DNA of 11,416 bases from CAZOHN01 sp964579325 (GCA_964579325.1 CAZOHN010000116.1:1-11416), one strand, 5' to 3'. Positions 1-6,302 are shown, numbered from the stretch's first letter. Program-made: numbers and translations. Notes: generated by a model from the letters alone, not told the origin.

Positions 1-568
1 GGTTCACCTGGTGGCAGATGCCGGTGCCGGGCGGCACCACGCGGAAGTTGTCGAAGGCGCTCTGGCCCCACTTCAGGAACACGTAGCGCTCCATGTTGCG
101 CTCGTACTCGCGGTCGACGTTCATCTGGAAGGCGCGCGGGTTGCCGAATTCGTCGATCATCACCGAATGGTCGATCACGAGGTCGACGGGGTTCAGCGGG
201 TTGATCTTCGTGGCATCGCCGCCGAGCGCAACGATCCCGTCGCGCATAGCGGCAAGGTCGACCACGGCGGGCACACCCGTGAAGTCCTGCATCAGCACCC
301 GCGCGGGCCGGTAGGCGATTTCGCGGGGGTTCTTGCCACCCTGCTTGCCCCAGTCGGAGAAGGCGCGGATGTCGTCGAGGCTCACGGTCTTGCCGTCCTC
401 GAAGCGCAGCATGTTCTCGAGCACGACCTTGAGCGAGGCGGGGAGGTTCGAGAACTCGCCCAGGCCCGCGGCTTCTGCCGCCGGGATCGAATAGTAGGCG
501 ACGGTCTTTCCGCCCGCCGAAAGGGTGCGACGGGTCTTGGCGCTATCGTGTCCGACGGAGATGGGCAT
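1..568 (-). CDS. acnA: Aconitate hydratase, N-terminal part (partial)
   Basis: This is the N-terminal 189 residues of AcnA-type aconitase, the TCA-cycle Fe-S enzyme that interconverts citrate and isocitrate; the rest lies beyond the left edge. Visible family blocks are VLMQDFTGVPAVVDLAAMRD at residues 91-110, VDLVIDHSV at 128-136, and KWGQSAFDNFRVVPPGTGI starting at 167. The cluster cysteines and most catalytic residues of the roughly 890-residue family lie outside the window. The ATG at 568 is preceded by an AGGGAG Shine-Dalgarno sequence at a normal distance, which fixes the start. The gene is divergent from the DUF1223 gene across about 215 bp. Family identification is secure; regulation cannot be read with confidence. 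A TATACA hexamer near 666-671 could be a -10 for this gene, but no convincing -35 accompanies it. Confidence 0.96.
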   Translation of the reverse strand, partial: MPISVGHDSAKTRRTLSAGGKTVAYYSIPAAEAAGLGEFSNLPASLKVVLENMLRFEDGKTVSLDDIRAFSDWGKQGGKNPREIAYRPARVLMQDFTGVPAVVDLAAMRDGIVALGGDATKINPLNPVDLVIDHSVMIDEFGNPRAFQMNVDREYERNMERYVFLKWGQSAFDNFRVVPPGTGICHQVN

Positions 569-783
569 GGGGCTGGCTCCCTTGCGGTTGTGGGCGGATG
601 CTGGCTTCTCCCTGCCGCAAGGGGAGGCACCGATCAAGGGTGGAAACGCAAGGTGCGGCGTTTTTGTATACCGTGGTGCACAGAAAGTTGACGACATCCA
701 ACTTCCACTCTCGCAAAACCTTGATTGGTGGCCCGCCGTCAGGTGATCTACGAGTCGGGGAAGAAACAGAATGGACGGTTGGA
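569..783. promoter_or_regulatory. Divergent intergenic region acnA / DUF1223 gene
   Basis: These 215 bp must carry the promoters of both acnA (leftward) and the DUF1223 gene (rightward). Three things are visible. A TATACA-like hexamer on the minus strand (666-671) could serve acnA. An inverted repeat has arms AAGTTG (685-690) and CAACTT (699-704) around an 8-bp spacer. TTGACG (688-693) overlaps that repeat. None completes a convincing -35/-10 pair, so this is only a candidate regulatory stretch. No small gene is evident in it. Confidence 0.35.
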
Positions 784-1494
784 ATGAGCAGGCTCCTTGG
801 GCTGACGGCGGGTCTTGCGCTCGCGGCGATTGCGGCGGGAACGGTGCAGGCACAGGAGCAGGAGCGTCTTGTGGTGGTCGAACTCTACACTTCGCAGGGG
901 TGCTCGTCCTGCCCGCCTGCCGACGACATCTTCGCCGAACTGACCAGGCGCCCCGGTGTCCTGCCGCTCGCGCTTCACGTGGACTACTGGGACTATATCG
1001 GCTGGAAAGACATCTTCGCCCAGCCGGCCTTCACCGATCGACAGAAATCCTACGCCCGCGCGGCCGGAAGCCGGACGATATACACCCCACAGATCGTCGT
1101 CGGGGGGGTTGACCACATCGTCGGGGCCAAGGCGATGCAGATTGTCGACCTCATCGAGGCGCACGCCGCTCTGGAAGATCGGGCGATCCTGCGTCTGACG
1201 CGATCAGGCGACCTCATCGAGATCCGCGCGGAGGCACGCGAGGGGCTGAGCGCCCCGGTTATCGTGCAGCTGGTGCGCTACCTGCCGGAGGAAACGGTGT
1301 TGATCGAGCGCGGCGAGAACGCCGGGCGCACGATCACCTACGCCAACATCGTGACCGACTGGCGACGCCTTGGCGAGTGGACCGGGGAAGCGCCGCTCGC
1401 GATGGAAGCCCAGGCCCCTGGCGAACAGCCGACCGCCGTCATCCTGCAGCACGAGGGTCCCGGCGAGATCATCGCGGCCGCAGCACTGCGCTGA
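784..1494 (+). CDS. DUF1223 family secreted thioredoxin-like protein
   Basis: The product is 236 residues and matches the DUF1223 family, which has a thioredoxin-like fold and no firmly established substrate. Residues 1-23 form a signal peptide (SRLL, then a hydrophobic run ending VQA before QEQE), so the protein should be periplasmic. The family signature ELYTSQGCSSCPPAD follows at 33-47; C40 and C43 form a C-x2-C redox pair at the usual place after the first beta strand. HVDYWDYIGWKD and TIYTPQIVVGG are further family blocks. The ATG at 784 is chosen because it begins the signal peptide; the frame is open upstream to 598, but that extension is not protein-like. The ribosome-binding site is weak. 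The gene is divergent from acnA and converges on the acyltransferase gene with 4 bp between stops. A disulfide or thiol role is inferred from fold and location only. Confidence 0.9.
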   Translation: MSRLLGLTAGLALAAIAAGTVQAQEQERLVVVELYTSQGCSSCPPADDIFAELTRRPGVLPLALHVDYWDYIGWKDIFAQPAFTDRQKSYARAAGSRTIYTPQIVVGGVDHIVGAKAMQIVDLIEAHAALEDRAILRLTRSGDLIEIRAEAREGLSAPVIVQLVRYLPEETVLIERGENAGRTITYANIVTDWRRLGEWTGEAPLAMEAQAPGEQPTAVILQHEGPGEIIAAAALR

Positions 1495-1498
1495 GGAC

Positions 1499-2362
1499 TC
1501 AGGGCCGCCAGCGGCGGTGAACCCAGAAATACTGCTCTGGACGTGTGCGGACCCGCGCGGCGAGGCTGTCGTTCAGTGCCTGCGTCATGGTCACGGGATC
1601 GGATGGCGGAACGGCTGCCTCGATCTCGACATCGAAGGTCAGGCCGTCGGCCCGTCGCGTGCCGTAGAACGGCAGGAGCACCGCGTCGTAGCGCAGGGCG
1701 AGCTCGGCAGCCGAGAGCGCGGTGCGGGCGGGCTGGCCCAGAAAGTCGAGCGGCTCGCCGGTGGCCATGCGCTGGTCGATCAGGAGAACCAGCATTCCCC
1801 CGGCCTTCAGGTGACGCACGAAGCCCTTGGTGCCAGCGGCCCCCTGCGGGAAAACCGGACCTCCAAATCCTTCCATAGTGCGCACGTAGTGGGCGTTGAA
1901 GTAGGGGTTGCGCATCGGCTTGTAGAGCCCGCCGATAGCATGGCCACGGGCGACCAGAGCGGCGCGCGGCGCTTCGTAGTTGCCGAAGTGGCCCGAGACC
2001 AGAATCGCGGGACGGCCCTGCGCCCGGGCCGATTCGAGCGCGGCCAGGCCGGCGCCGTGCGGCTCCTCGGAAGCCAGACGCGCGAGGAACTCGGCTCCGG
2101 AATAGTTCTCGATCAGGGTGCGGCCGACATTATCGGCGACGGCCCGCGCCAAGCGCCTGCGGTCGTCAGCGGCGATATCTGGAAAGATCATCGCGAGATT
2201 CTCGCAGCTGCGGGCTTCATAGCCTGCCAGCGGCGCGATGACGCTGCGCATCAGGCGACCCATCATGCGCACCCGCCGTTCGTAGGGCAGCATCAGGGCC
2301 ACGCCGATCGCCGCGCGGAGTGTGCGGTCGACCACCCAGTGCATCGCCCTGCTCTGGTCCAT
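1499..2362 (-). CDS. Lipid A biosynthesis acyltransferase, LpxL/HtrB family
   Basis: The 287-residue protein belongs to the LpxL/LpxM (HtrB/MsbB) acyltransferase family, which adds secondary acyl chains to lipid A at the inner membrane. The H-x4-E catalytic motif is present as SGHFGNYE, with H125 and E130. Other family blocks are YKPMRNPYF around 147-155, LLIDQR at 193-198 and the C-terminal YFWVHRRW at 278-285. A weakly hydrophobic N-terminal stretch (residues 14-26) may anchor it. Length fits the family (about 290-310). The frame stays open to 2545, but the ATG at 2362 has a GGAG just upstream and the extension is low-complexity Arg-rich sequence, so I start here. Which acyl chain and lipid A position it serves, and so the LpxL versus LpxM name, cannot be told from sequence alone. 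Confidence 0.9.
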   Translation of the reverse strand: MDQSRAMHWVVDRTLRAAIGVALMLPYERRVRMMGRLMRSVIAPLAGYEARSCENLAMIFPDIAADDRRRLARAVADNVGRTLIENYSGAEFLARLASEEPHGAGLAALESARAQGRPAILVSGHFGNYEAPRAALVARGHAIGGLYKPMRNPYFNAHYVRTMEGFGGPVFPQGAAGTKGFVRHLKAGGMLVLLIDQRMATGEPLDFLGQPARTALSAAELALRYDAVLLPFYGTRRADGLTFDVEIEAAVPPSDPVTMTQALNDSLAARVRTRPEQYFWVHRRWRP

Positions 2363-2549
2363 GCGACTCCGCTGCTCCCGGTTGTCACGCGGATTGCCGC
2401 GCCCTCGCTCCGCCGGCTTTCGGCCGACGCTTCGTGCGGCGCGGTCGATCCCGGGCCACGTCGTGGTCACATAGACGCGGCGCGGCGTGACCTCAAGGCG
2501 GGTACCGAGACGCGCGCCGCGCAGGAGACGGGAGGCACGTGGCATTGGG

Positions 2550-2568
2550 GGGCACCATGCCGGTGCCC
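2550..2568. repeat. Inverted repeat, 7-bp arms
   Basis: GGGCACC (2550-2556) pairs with GGTGCCC (2562-2568) across a 5-nt loop. It lies in the fliG-acyltransferase gap and has no adjacent T-run, so its function is unknown. Confidence 0.5.
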
Positions 2569-2601
2569 GAGGTGGGGGAGGCTACAGGGGCGCCGGGGGC
2601 A

Positions 2602-2633
2602 CTCCGTTCGACGGAGCAGGGCCATGGCCCTGC
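2602..2633. repeat. Two adjacent dyads, including an 18-bp perfect palindrome
   Basis: CTCCGT/ACGGAG (2602-2616, loop TCG) abuts the perfect palindrome GCAGGGCCATGGCCCTGC (2616-2633), sharing one base. Both can form hairpins in RNA from either strand. Without T-tracts they are not classical terminators; a structured 3' end or a protein-binding site is possible. Confidence 0.5.
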
Positions 2634-2701
2634 GCCACTGCGTCAGACGGGTTGATGGGCGCGCGCCCGCTCCCGCCGCCAGCCGCGCGACCTTCGCCCG
2701 G

Positions 2702-3754
2702 TCATTCGTCTTCGCCGGTGCGCATCACGATCTCGCTGCGCGATTCGAGCTCGCGGATCGCCTCGATGACCGACGACATCGCGGCATCGGCGTCTTTCTC
2801 CTTGATCTTGCCGCGCTCGGCGATTTCCTCGCGCAGCTGGTCTGCCATCCGTTTGGACATGTTCGACAGGATGAACTCGGCCGTTTCGCCGTCCTTTCCG
2901 CCGCGCTGAGCCGCCGCAGCGAGCGCGGTCATCAGCGTCGTTGCATCGACTTCGCGCGCGACCTTCGGGATGTCGCGCGGTTCGATCCGGTCGACGATGT
3001 CGGGGAAGGTGAAGATGCGCTTGCGGACCTCGGCGGCAAAGACCGCATCCTCCGCCTCGAGCGCCTGAAGGACGTCGTCCCGCGTGCCCGCGGCCGAAAA
3101 GTTGAGGATGGCGCCGACCCGATCCTCGGGTGCGGCGGGAAAGGCCGCTTCCGGTTCGCTTTCGACCTGCCGCACGAGGGCCAGACCGATGCGGCGCACG
3201 GTTTCCGGCCCGATCTTGCTGGTGTCGGCAATGGCTCGCGCAAGTCGCCGAGCCTTGTCTCCGGGAATCTTGCCCAGGAGTTCTGCAGCACGCGCGACCG
3301 ACAGTTTCGACAGGATCACCGCCCCGACCTCGACGCTTTCCTCTTCGAGGATCGTCTGGATCTGTTGCGGGGTGAGGGACAGGATCCGCGCCCAAGGGTC
3401 CGACCGACCGGCCAGAAGCGCCTGCCTGCGCAGGCGGCTGGCCGTCGCGGCACTGATGTGTCCTTCCAGAACGCCGAGCGCGCCGTCGATTCCGCTGGGA
3501 AAGGCAAGGCCGATGGCGTCGAGTTCGGAAGCGAACTCCTCGACGACCTGACGGAGGGTCGTGCGGTCGATCGCGCGCAGTTCGCCCATTGCTTCGGTGA
3601 GGTCTGCCTGCATGTCGTCGGGCAGGTTGGAGATCGGAAGTTCCGCCCCCTCCTCCAGCAACAGCCGAACGATCACGGCAGCCTTCTGGCGTCGCGACAG
3701 CGTCGCAGACGGGACTTGGTCGGCCATCGGGCCGGACGACAGCATGAACGACAC
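2702..3754 (-). CDS. fliG: Flagellar motor switch protein FliG (divergent)
   Basis: The 350-residue protein aligns along FliG, the C-ring rotor protein that meets the MotA stator and generates torque. FliG_N spans about 18-115. FliG_M spans about 120-200, with LTPQQI at 127-132 where the usual EHPQ motif stands. FliG_C spans about 212-345, with ILNFSAAGTRDDVLQALE, REVD (267-270) and NMSKRMADQL (298-307). Of the charged torque-helix residues known from E. coli, R281, D288/D289 and R297 correspond by my alignment to R302, E309/E310 and K318. K264 corresponds to A279, and about six residues are inserted after it. The start is a GTG at 3754, favoured because GGAGGAG lies 6 nt upstream; the ATG at 3745 would be too far from it. 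No other flagellar gene is in the window, so this fliG lies apart from a flagellar cluster here. Confidence 0.9.
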   Translation of the reverse strand: MSFMLSSGPMADQVPSATLSRRQKAAVIVRLLLEEGAELPISNLPDDMQADLTEAMGELRAIDRTTLRQVVEEFASELDAIGLAFPSGIDGALGVLEGHISAATASRLRRQALLAGRSDPWARILSLTPQQIQTILEEESVEVGAVILSKLSVARAAELLGKIPGDKARRLARAIADTSKIGPETVRRIGLALVRQVESEPEAAFPAAPEDRVGAILNFSAAGTRDDVLQALEAEDAVFAAEVRKRIFTFPDIVDRIEPRDIPKVAREVDATTLMTALAAAAQRGGKDGETAEFILSNMSKRMADQLREEIAERGKIKEKDADAAMSSVIEAIRELESRSEIVMRTGEDE

Positions 3755-3760
3755 AGGTGT

Positions 3761-3767
3761 CTCCTCC
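3761..3767 (-). promoter_or_regulatory. Strong ribosome binding site that sets the fliG GTG start
   Basis: On the minus strand GGAGGAG sits 6 nt before GTG (3752-3754) and 15 nt before the in-frame ATG at 3745. The spacing decides for the GTG start. Confidence 0.75.
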
Positions 3768-3835
3768 GCGCGCGGTCGCGATAGCGGTGACCTAAGCGCG
3801 GAAGAGTTAAGCTCCTGTTACGCAGGCATTCCCGA

Positions 3836-4000
3836 TCAGCTGTTTACGACCGGAACGCAGGCCTGCGTGTTCGGGTCCCAGTTCTGGCCCTGGGCGCACT
3901 GCGACGTCGATTGCAGGTGCTGCTTGCCCGAGCACATCGCCGAGGCGACGGCCGGCAGGAGGGCGACGATGGTGGTGACGAAGGCGAGCTTGAGGGACAT
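3836..4000 (-). CDS. Small secreted cysteine-containing protein (54 aa)
   Basis: The product is a 54-residue exported peptide. Residues 1-21 (MSLKLAFVTT, then a hydrophobic run ending VASA) form a signal peptide, leaving a mature chain of about 33 residues with three cysteines. The C-terminal motif CAQGQNWDPNTQACV fits C-x2-G-x2-WD-x4-C and recurs in the TPR protein encoded just upstream. It loosely resembles the cysteine/aromatic pattern of small CBM14-like chitin-binding modules, but the domain is far too short to claim that activity. The ATG at 4000 has AAGGAG 8 nt upstream; the in-frame start at 4024 would put eight extra residues before the signal peptide and is less likely. A candidate promoter lies at 4030-4058. 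Function is unknown. Confidence 0.8.
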   Translation of the reverse strand: MSLKLAFVTTIVALLPAVASAMCSGKQHLQSTSQCAQGQNWDPNTQACVPVVNS

Positions 4001-4029
4001 GGGCGTTGCTCCTTGCTTGACCATAGGTC

Positions 4030-4058
4030 ATCAGATAGCGCACCGGCCGCTTTGGCAA
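4030..4058 (-). promoter_or_regulatory. Candidate sigma70-type promoter of the small secreted protein gene
   Basis: On the minus strand, TTGCCA (4058-4053) and TCTGAT (4035-4030) are separated by 17 bp. They match the consensus hexamers at 5/6 and 4/6 positions. Transcription would start near 4020-4024, giving a leader of about 20-25 nt that contains the AAGGAG ribosome-binding site. Prediction by eye only. Confidence 0.45.
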
Positions 4059-4097
4059 CCCCCGCGTGCAATGCGCTGCGTCGTCCGGCGGTCTTCT

Positions 4098-4120
4098 GCC
4101 CGGTTTTTCGGCATCCGGGC
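4098..4120 (-). terminator. Possible weak stem-loop after the TPR gene
   Basis: GCCCGG (4098-4103) pairs with CCGGGC (4115-4120) around an 11-nt loop, just downstream of the TPR gene stop. The stem is short and there is no T-tract after it on the minus strand, so termination is doubtful. Confidence 0.25.
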
Positions 4121-4130
4121 GCACGCGGCC

Positions 4131-4673
4131 TCAGTAGGAAAATCGCTTGCCCTCATCCAGCGCGGTCCGGAGCGCCTGTGCCGGCCAGCCGCCGGCCCCG
4201 TCGCGCGCCTCGATCTCGGCGAGTTCGGCCCGGGCGAGGGCGATCTCGCCGGCTTCGACATGCGCCATGCCCTTGTAGGAGCGCACCAGAAGGTTGCCGG
4301 GGTTGCGCGCAATCGCCCGGTCGTAGAGGGCCATCCCCAGTTCCACCCGTCCTGCCTTGCGGTGCGCGAAGCCAAGCACGGTGAGCGCGCGATCATCCCC
4401 GGGGTCCGACATCGCCGAGGCTACAGCTATCGCGGCCTCGTAGCGCCCGGCATGGGCAAGCTCGCGCGCGGCGCGGTAGAGCGTGTCGTCGTCGAAAAGG
4501 CCCGCCTTGGCGTCGATGCAGCCCTTGGTGGCCTCGTCCCAGACCTTGCCATCGGCGCAGGTCGTGGAGGTCGGCGTCGGCGCGGGCGGGGCGTCCTGCT
4601 CGTCGTCGAGGACAGCGAGCGCGGGCAAGGGGGCGAGGATCAGGGCGGCGAGGAGGAAGGGCAGGCGGGTCAT
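4131..4673 (-). CDS. Exported tetratricopeptide-repeat protein with an N-terminal cysteine motif
   Basis: The 180-residue protein has a signal peptide at 1-20 (TRLPFLLAALILAPLPALA), a Pro/Thr-rich linker at 28-38, and then CADGKVWDEATKGCI with C39 and C52, followed by about three TPR units (roughly 63-92, 94-127 and 128-157). The second TPR, with GFAHRKAGRVELGMALYDRA, is the clearest. TPRs mediate protein-protein contacts, so a periplasmic scaffold or assembly role is plausible but unproven. The C-x2-G-x2-WD-x4-C motif is shared with the small secreted protein encoded immediately downstream. The ATG at 4673 has GGGAG 7 nt upstream. The gene begins 64 bp after the purB stop on the same strand, so it may be cotranscribed with purB. 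Confidence 0.82.
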   Translation of the reverse strand: MTRLPFLLAALILAPLPALAVLDDEQDAPPAPTPTSTTCADGKVWDEATKGCIDAKAGLFDDDTLYRAARELAHAGRYEAAIAVASAMSDPGDDRALTVLGFAHRKAGRVELGMALYDRAIARNPGNLLVRSYKGMAHVEAGEIALARAELAEIEARDGAGGWPAQALRTALDEGKRFSY

Positions 4674-4737
4674 GCGGCATCTCCCGGTTCGGTACCCGGA
4701 AGGATAGTGCGCCGGGCGCCGCAGTCACGTCCGGTCG

Positions 4738-5422
4738 TCAAGCCTCTCCGAATACCCGCGCGAAGATCGTGTCCACATGCTTAAGGTGGTAGCCGAGGTC
4801 GAACTTCTCTTCGAGTTCCGCCTCGCTCAGCGCGGCACAGACCTCCGGGTCGGCCTTGAGTTCGGTCAGGAAGTCGGCGCCCTGTTCCCAGACCTTCATC
4901 GCGTTGCGCTGGACGGCGGCATAGGAAGCCTCGCGGCTCAGACCCTTCTGGGTCAGCGCCAGCAGCACGCGCTGCGAATGGATCAGGCCGCGGAACCGGT
5001 TCATGTTTCGCATCATGTTCTCGGGATAAACTACGAGTTTCTCGACAACATTCGTCAATCGCGCGAGCGCGAAGTCGAGCGTGATCGTGGCATCGGGTCC
5101 GATCATGCGCTCGACCGAGGAATGCGAGATGTCACGCTCGTGCCAGAGTGCGACGTTCTCCATGGCCGGCGCCGCCATTGACCGGACCATGCGCGCAAGG
5201 CCGGTCAGGTTCTCGGTCAACACCGGGTTGCGCTTGTGCGGCATCGCCGACGACCCCTTCTGGCCGGGCGAGAAGAACTCCTCGGCCTCCAGGACTTCGG
5301 TGCGCTGCATGTGCCGGATCTCGATCGCAAGGTTCTCGACCGAGGAGGCGACGACCGCGAGGGTCGCGAAGAACATCGCGTGGCGGTCGCGCGGGATCAC
5401 CTGGGTGCTCACCGGCTCGGGG
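4738..5422 (-). CDS. purB: Adenylosuccinate lyase, C-terminal part (split by scaffold gap)
   Basis: This fragment carries residues from about E210 to the end (435) of PurB, which cleaves fumarate from SAICAR and adenylosuccinate in purine synthesis. It starts inside STQVIPRDRHAMFF and contains the fumarase/ASL superfamily signature GSSAMPHKRNP at reconstructed residues 264-274, with the catalytic-loop serines S265/S266. It ends with FARVFGEA. It has no start codon of its own and abuts the ten-N gap. Removing one repeat copy, the Ns and the foreign stretch (150 bp in all) joins it in frame to the N-terminal part and gives a 435-residue enzyme, the normal family length. I therefore read the split as an assembly artefact rather than a pseudogene. 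Confidence 0.93.
5388..5422. repeat. 35-bp direct repeat, copy 1, at the scaffold gap
   Basis: This stretch is identical to 5538-5572, exactly 150 bp away. Both copies encode purB residues around EPVSTQVIPR. Copy 1 continues correctly into the purB C-terminal half on its low-coordinate side and runs into Ns on the other. The arrangement is typical of contig ends that overlap but were joined as a gapped scaffold. Confidence 0.9.
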
Positions 5423-5432
5423 NNNNNNNNNN
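5423..5432. other. Assembly gap (10 Ns)
   Basis: Ten undetermined bases lie inside purB. The flanking 35-bp repeat shows the gap is not a true unknown stretch of that length but a scaffold join. Confidence 0.98.
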
Positions 5433-5537
5433 AGTTTGCCGGCGCCGAGGATGCCGAGGGTGCGGACGGTGGGGCTCGCGGTGGTGGTCATCGTGCGGTG
5501 GCCGTGCCGGCGGGCTCCTCGGCGAGGAGCTCGCGGA
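5433..5537 (-). other. Foreign sequence fragment inside purB, probable mis-assembly
   Basis: About 105 bp between the Ns and the second repeat copy do not encode any part of PurB. Read on the minus strand, they hold the end of one open frame (VRELLAEEPAGTATAR, stop at 5488-5490). Its TGA overlaps the ATG of a second frame at 5491 in an ATGA. The second frame begins MTTTASPTVRTLGILGAGK, a Rossmann NAD(P)-binding start with GxGAGK, and runs into the Ns. The style resembles actinobacterial genes, for example F420-dependent or NADP oxidoreductases, but nothing longer can be seen. Most likely it belongs to another organism or locus. Confidence 0.75.
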
Positions 5538-5572
5538 CGCGCGGGATCACCTGGGTGCTCACCGGCTCGGGG
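5538..5572. repeat. 35-bp direct repeat, copy 2
   Basis: Identical to 5388-5422. This copy is continuous with the purB N-terminal half on its high-coordinate side, and with the foreign fragment on the other. Confidence 0.9.
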
Positions 5573-6195
5573 CGCAGTCCCATCTTCTCGCAGACATGCG
5601 CCTCGACCCGAGGATCGACGTTGGCGAAGGTCCCGACCGCGCCCGAAATCGCACCCGTGGCGACCTCCCATCGCGCCTTCTCGACGCGGTTCCGGTTGCG
5701 CTCCATCTCGGCGTAGAAGCGGGCGAAGGTCAGACCCATTGTCGTCGGCTCGGCATGGATGCCGTGGCTGCGGCCCATGCGCGGCGTGACCTTGTGCTCG
5801 AACGCGCGCGCCTTGAGCGCTGCCAGCAGCGCGTCGAGGTCGGCCAGAAGGAGATCGGCCGCGCGGCAAAGCTGGACGTTGAGCGTCGTGTCGAGCACGT
5901 CCGACGAGGTCATGCCCTGGTGGACAAAGCGCGCCTCGTCGGCGCCCACGATCTCGCCCAGGTGGGTCAGGAAAGCGATGACATCGTGCTTCGTCACCCG
6001 TTCGATCTCGTCGATCCGGGCCACGTCGAAGGCCACGTCGCGCGCCTTCCAGACGGCCTCGGCGTTCGCTTTCGGAATGGTCCCGAGGGCGGCCATCGCA
6101 TCGCCCGCATGCGCCTCGATCTCGAACCAGATGCGGAACCGCGTTTCGGCGCTCCAGATCGCGACCATCTCGGGGCGGGAATAGCGGGGGATCAT
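5538..6195 (-). CDS. purB: Adenylosuccinate lyase, N-terminal part (split by scaffold gap)
   Basis: This is the N-terminal 219 residues of PurB, from MIPRYSRPEM to STQVIPR. The three active-site histidines known from bacterial enzymes are all present: H70 in TKHDVIAF, H92 in VHQGMTSSDV and H144 in GRSHGIHAEPTT. The ATG at 6195 is preceded by AAGGAAAGG at a suitable distance. As deposited, the frame runs through the second repeat copy into foreign sequence and stops at 5488, giving a false 235-residue protein; the true gene continues at 4738-5422. A housekeeping gene with every catalytic residue intact is very unlikely to be truly broken. Downstream on the same strand are the TPR protein and the small cysteine peptide genes. 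Confidence 0.93.
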
Positions 6196-6231
6196 GGGCG
6201 GGCCTTTCCTTGCCGGGCGCCCGCCGTTTAA

Positions 6232-6256
6232 GCCCTGCCGCGTGGGGCGGCAAGGC
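6232..6256 (-). terminator. Possible stem-loop after the beta-barrel gene
   Basis: GCC-C-TGCCGC (6232-6241) pairs with GCGGCA-A-GGC (6247-6256) around a 5-nt loop, with one mismatch in the stem. It sits about 47 bp past the beta-barrel stop and 37 bp before purB. The following minus-strand bases (TTAAACGG) are only weakly T-rich, so termination would be partial at best. Confidence 0.35.
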
Positions 6257-6302
6257 TGGGTGTTCTCAGGCGCGCACGGACAGAAGCTGCCGCAGACGCC
6301 CG

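Larger units (their letters stand above)
2363..2701. other. 339-bp gene-free stretch with several dyads between fliG and the acyltransferase gene
   Basis: No convincing coding sequence is seen here; open frames on both strands translate to Arg/Pro-rich shadow peptides. Several perfect dyads lie close together downstream of the fliG stop. GGGCGCGCGCCC is at 2657-2668. An 18-bp palindrome, GCAGGGCCATGGCCCTGC, is at 2616-2633. CTCCGT/ACGGAG with a 3-nt loop is at 2602-2616. GGGCACC/GGTGCCC with a 5-nt loop is at 2550-2568. None has a T-tract, so they are not standard intrinsic terminators, but they could form a structured 3' end for the fliG transcript or slow the polymerase. The promoter of the acyltransferase gene should also lie in this stretch but is not recognisable. 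Confidence 0.5.

Noticed and set aside
598..783. Upstream extension of the DUF1223 protein
   Set aside because: It would bury the signal peptide 62 residues inside the protein and is not protein-like.
2363..2545. N-terminal extension of the acyltransferase by 61 residues
   Set aside because: The extension is Arg-rich, lacks a family match, and the ATG at 2362 has its own ribosome-binding site and gives normal length.
2657..2668. GGGCGCGCGCCC as the fliG terminator
   Set aside because: It has no loop and no T-tract, and short GC palindromes of this kind are expected by chance at this base composition.
1370..3784. An 804-codon open frame on the plus strand across the acyltransferase and fliG genes
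   Set aside because: It is antisense to two clearly recognisable genes, contains no protein-family pattern, and arises from high G+C codon bias.
5488..5537. A genuine purB truncation with a new C-terminal tail
   Set aside because: The tail lies between an exact repeat and an N gap, and removing one 150-bp unit restores the full enzyme, so an assembly error explains it better.
5132..6253. A 373-codon minus-strand frame with Arg/Pro-rich translation overlapping purB
   Set aside because: It is an out-of-frame shadow of purB that also reads through the Ns.
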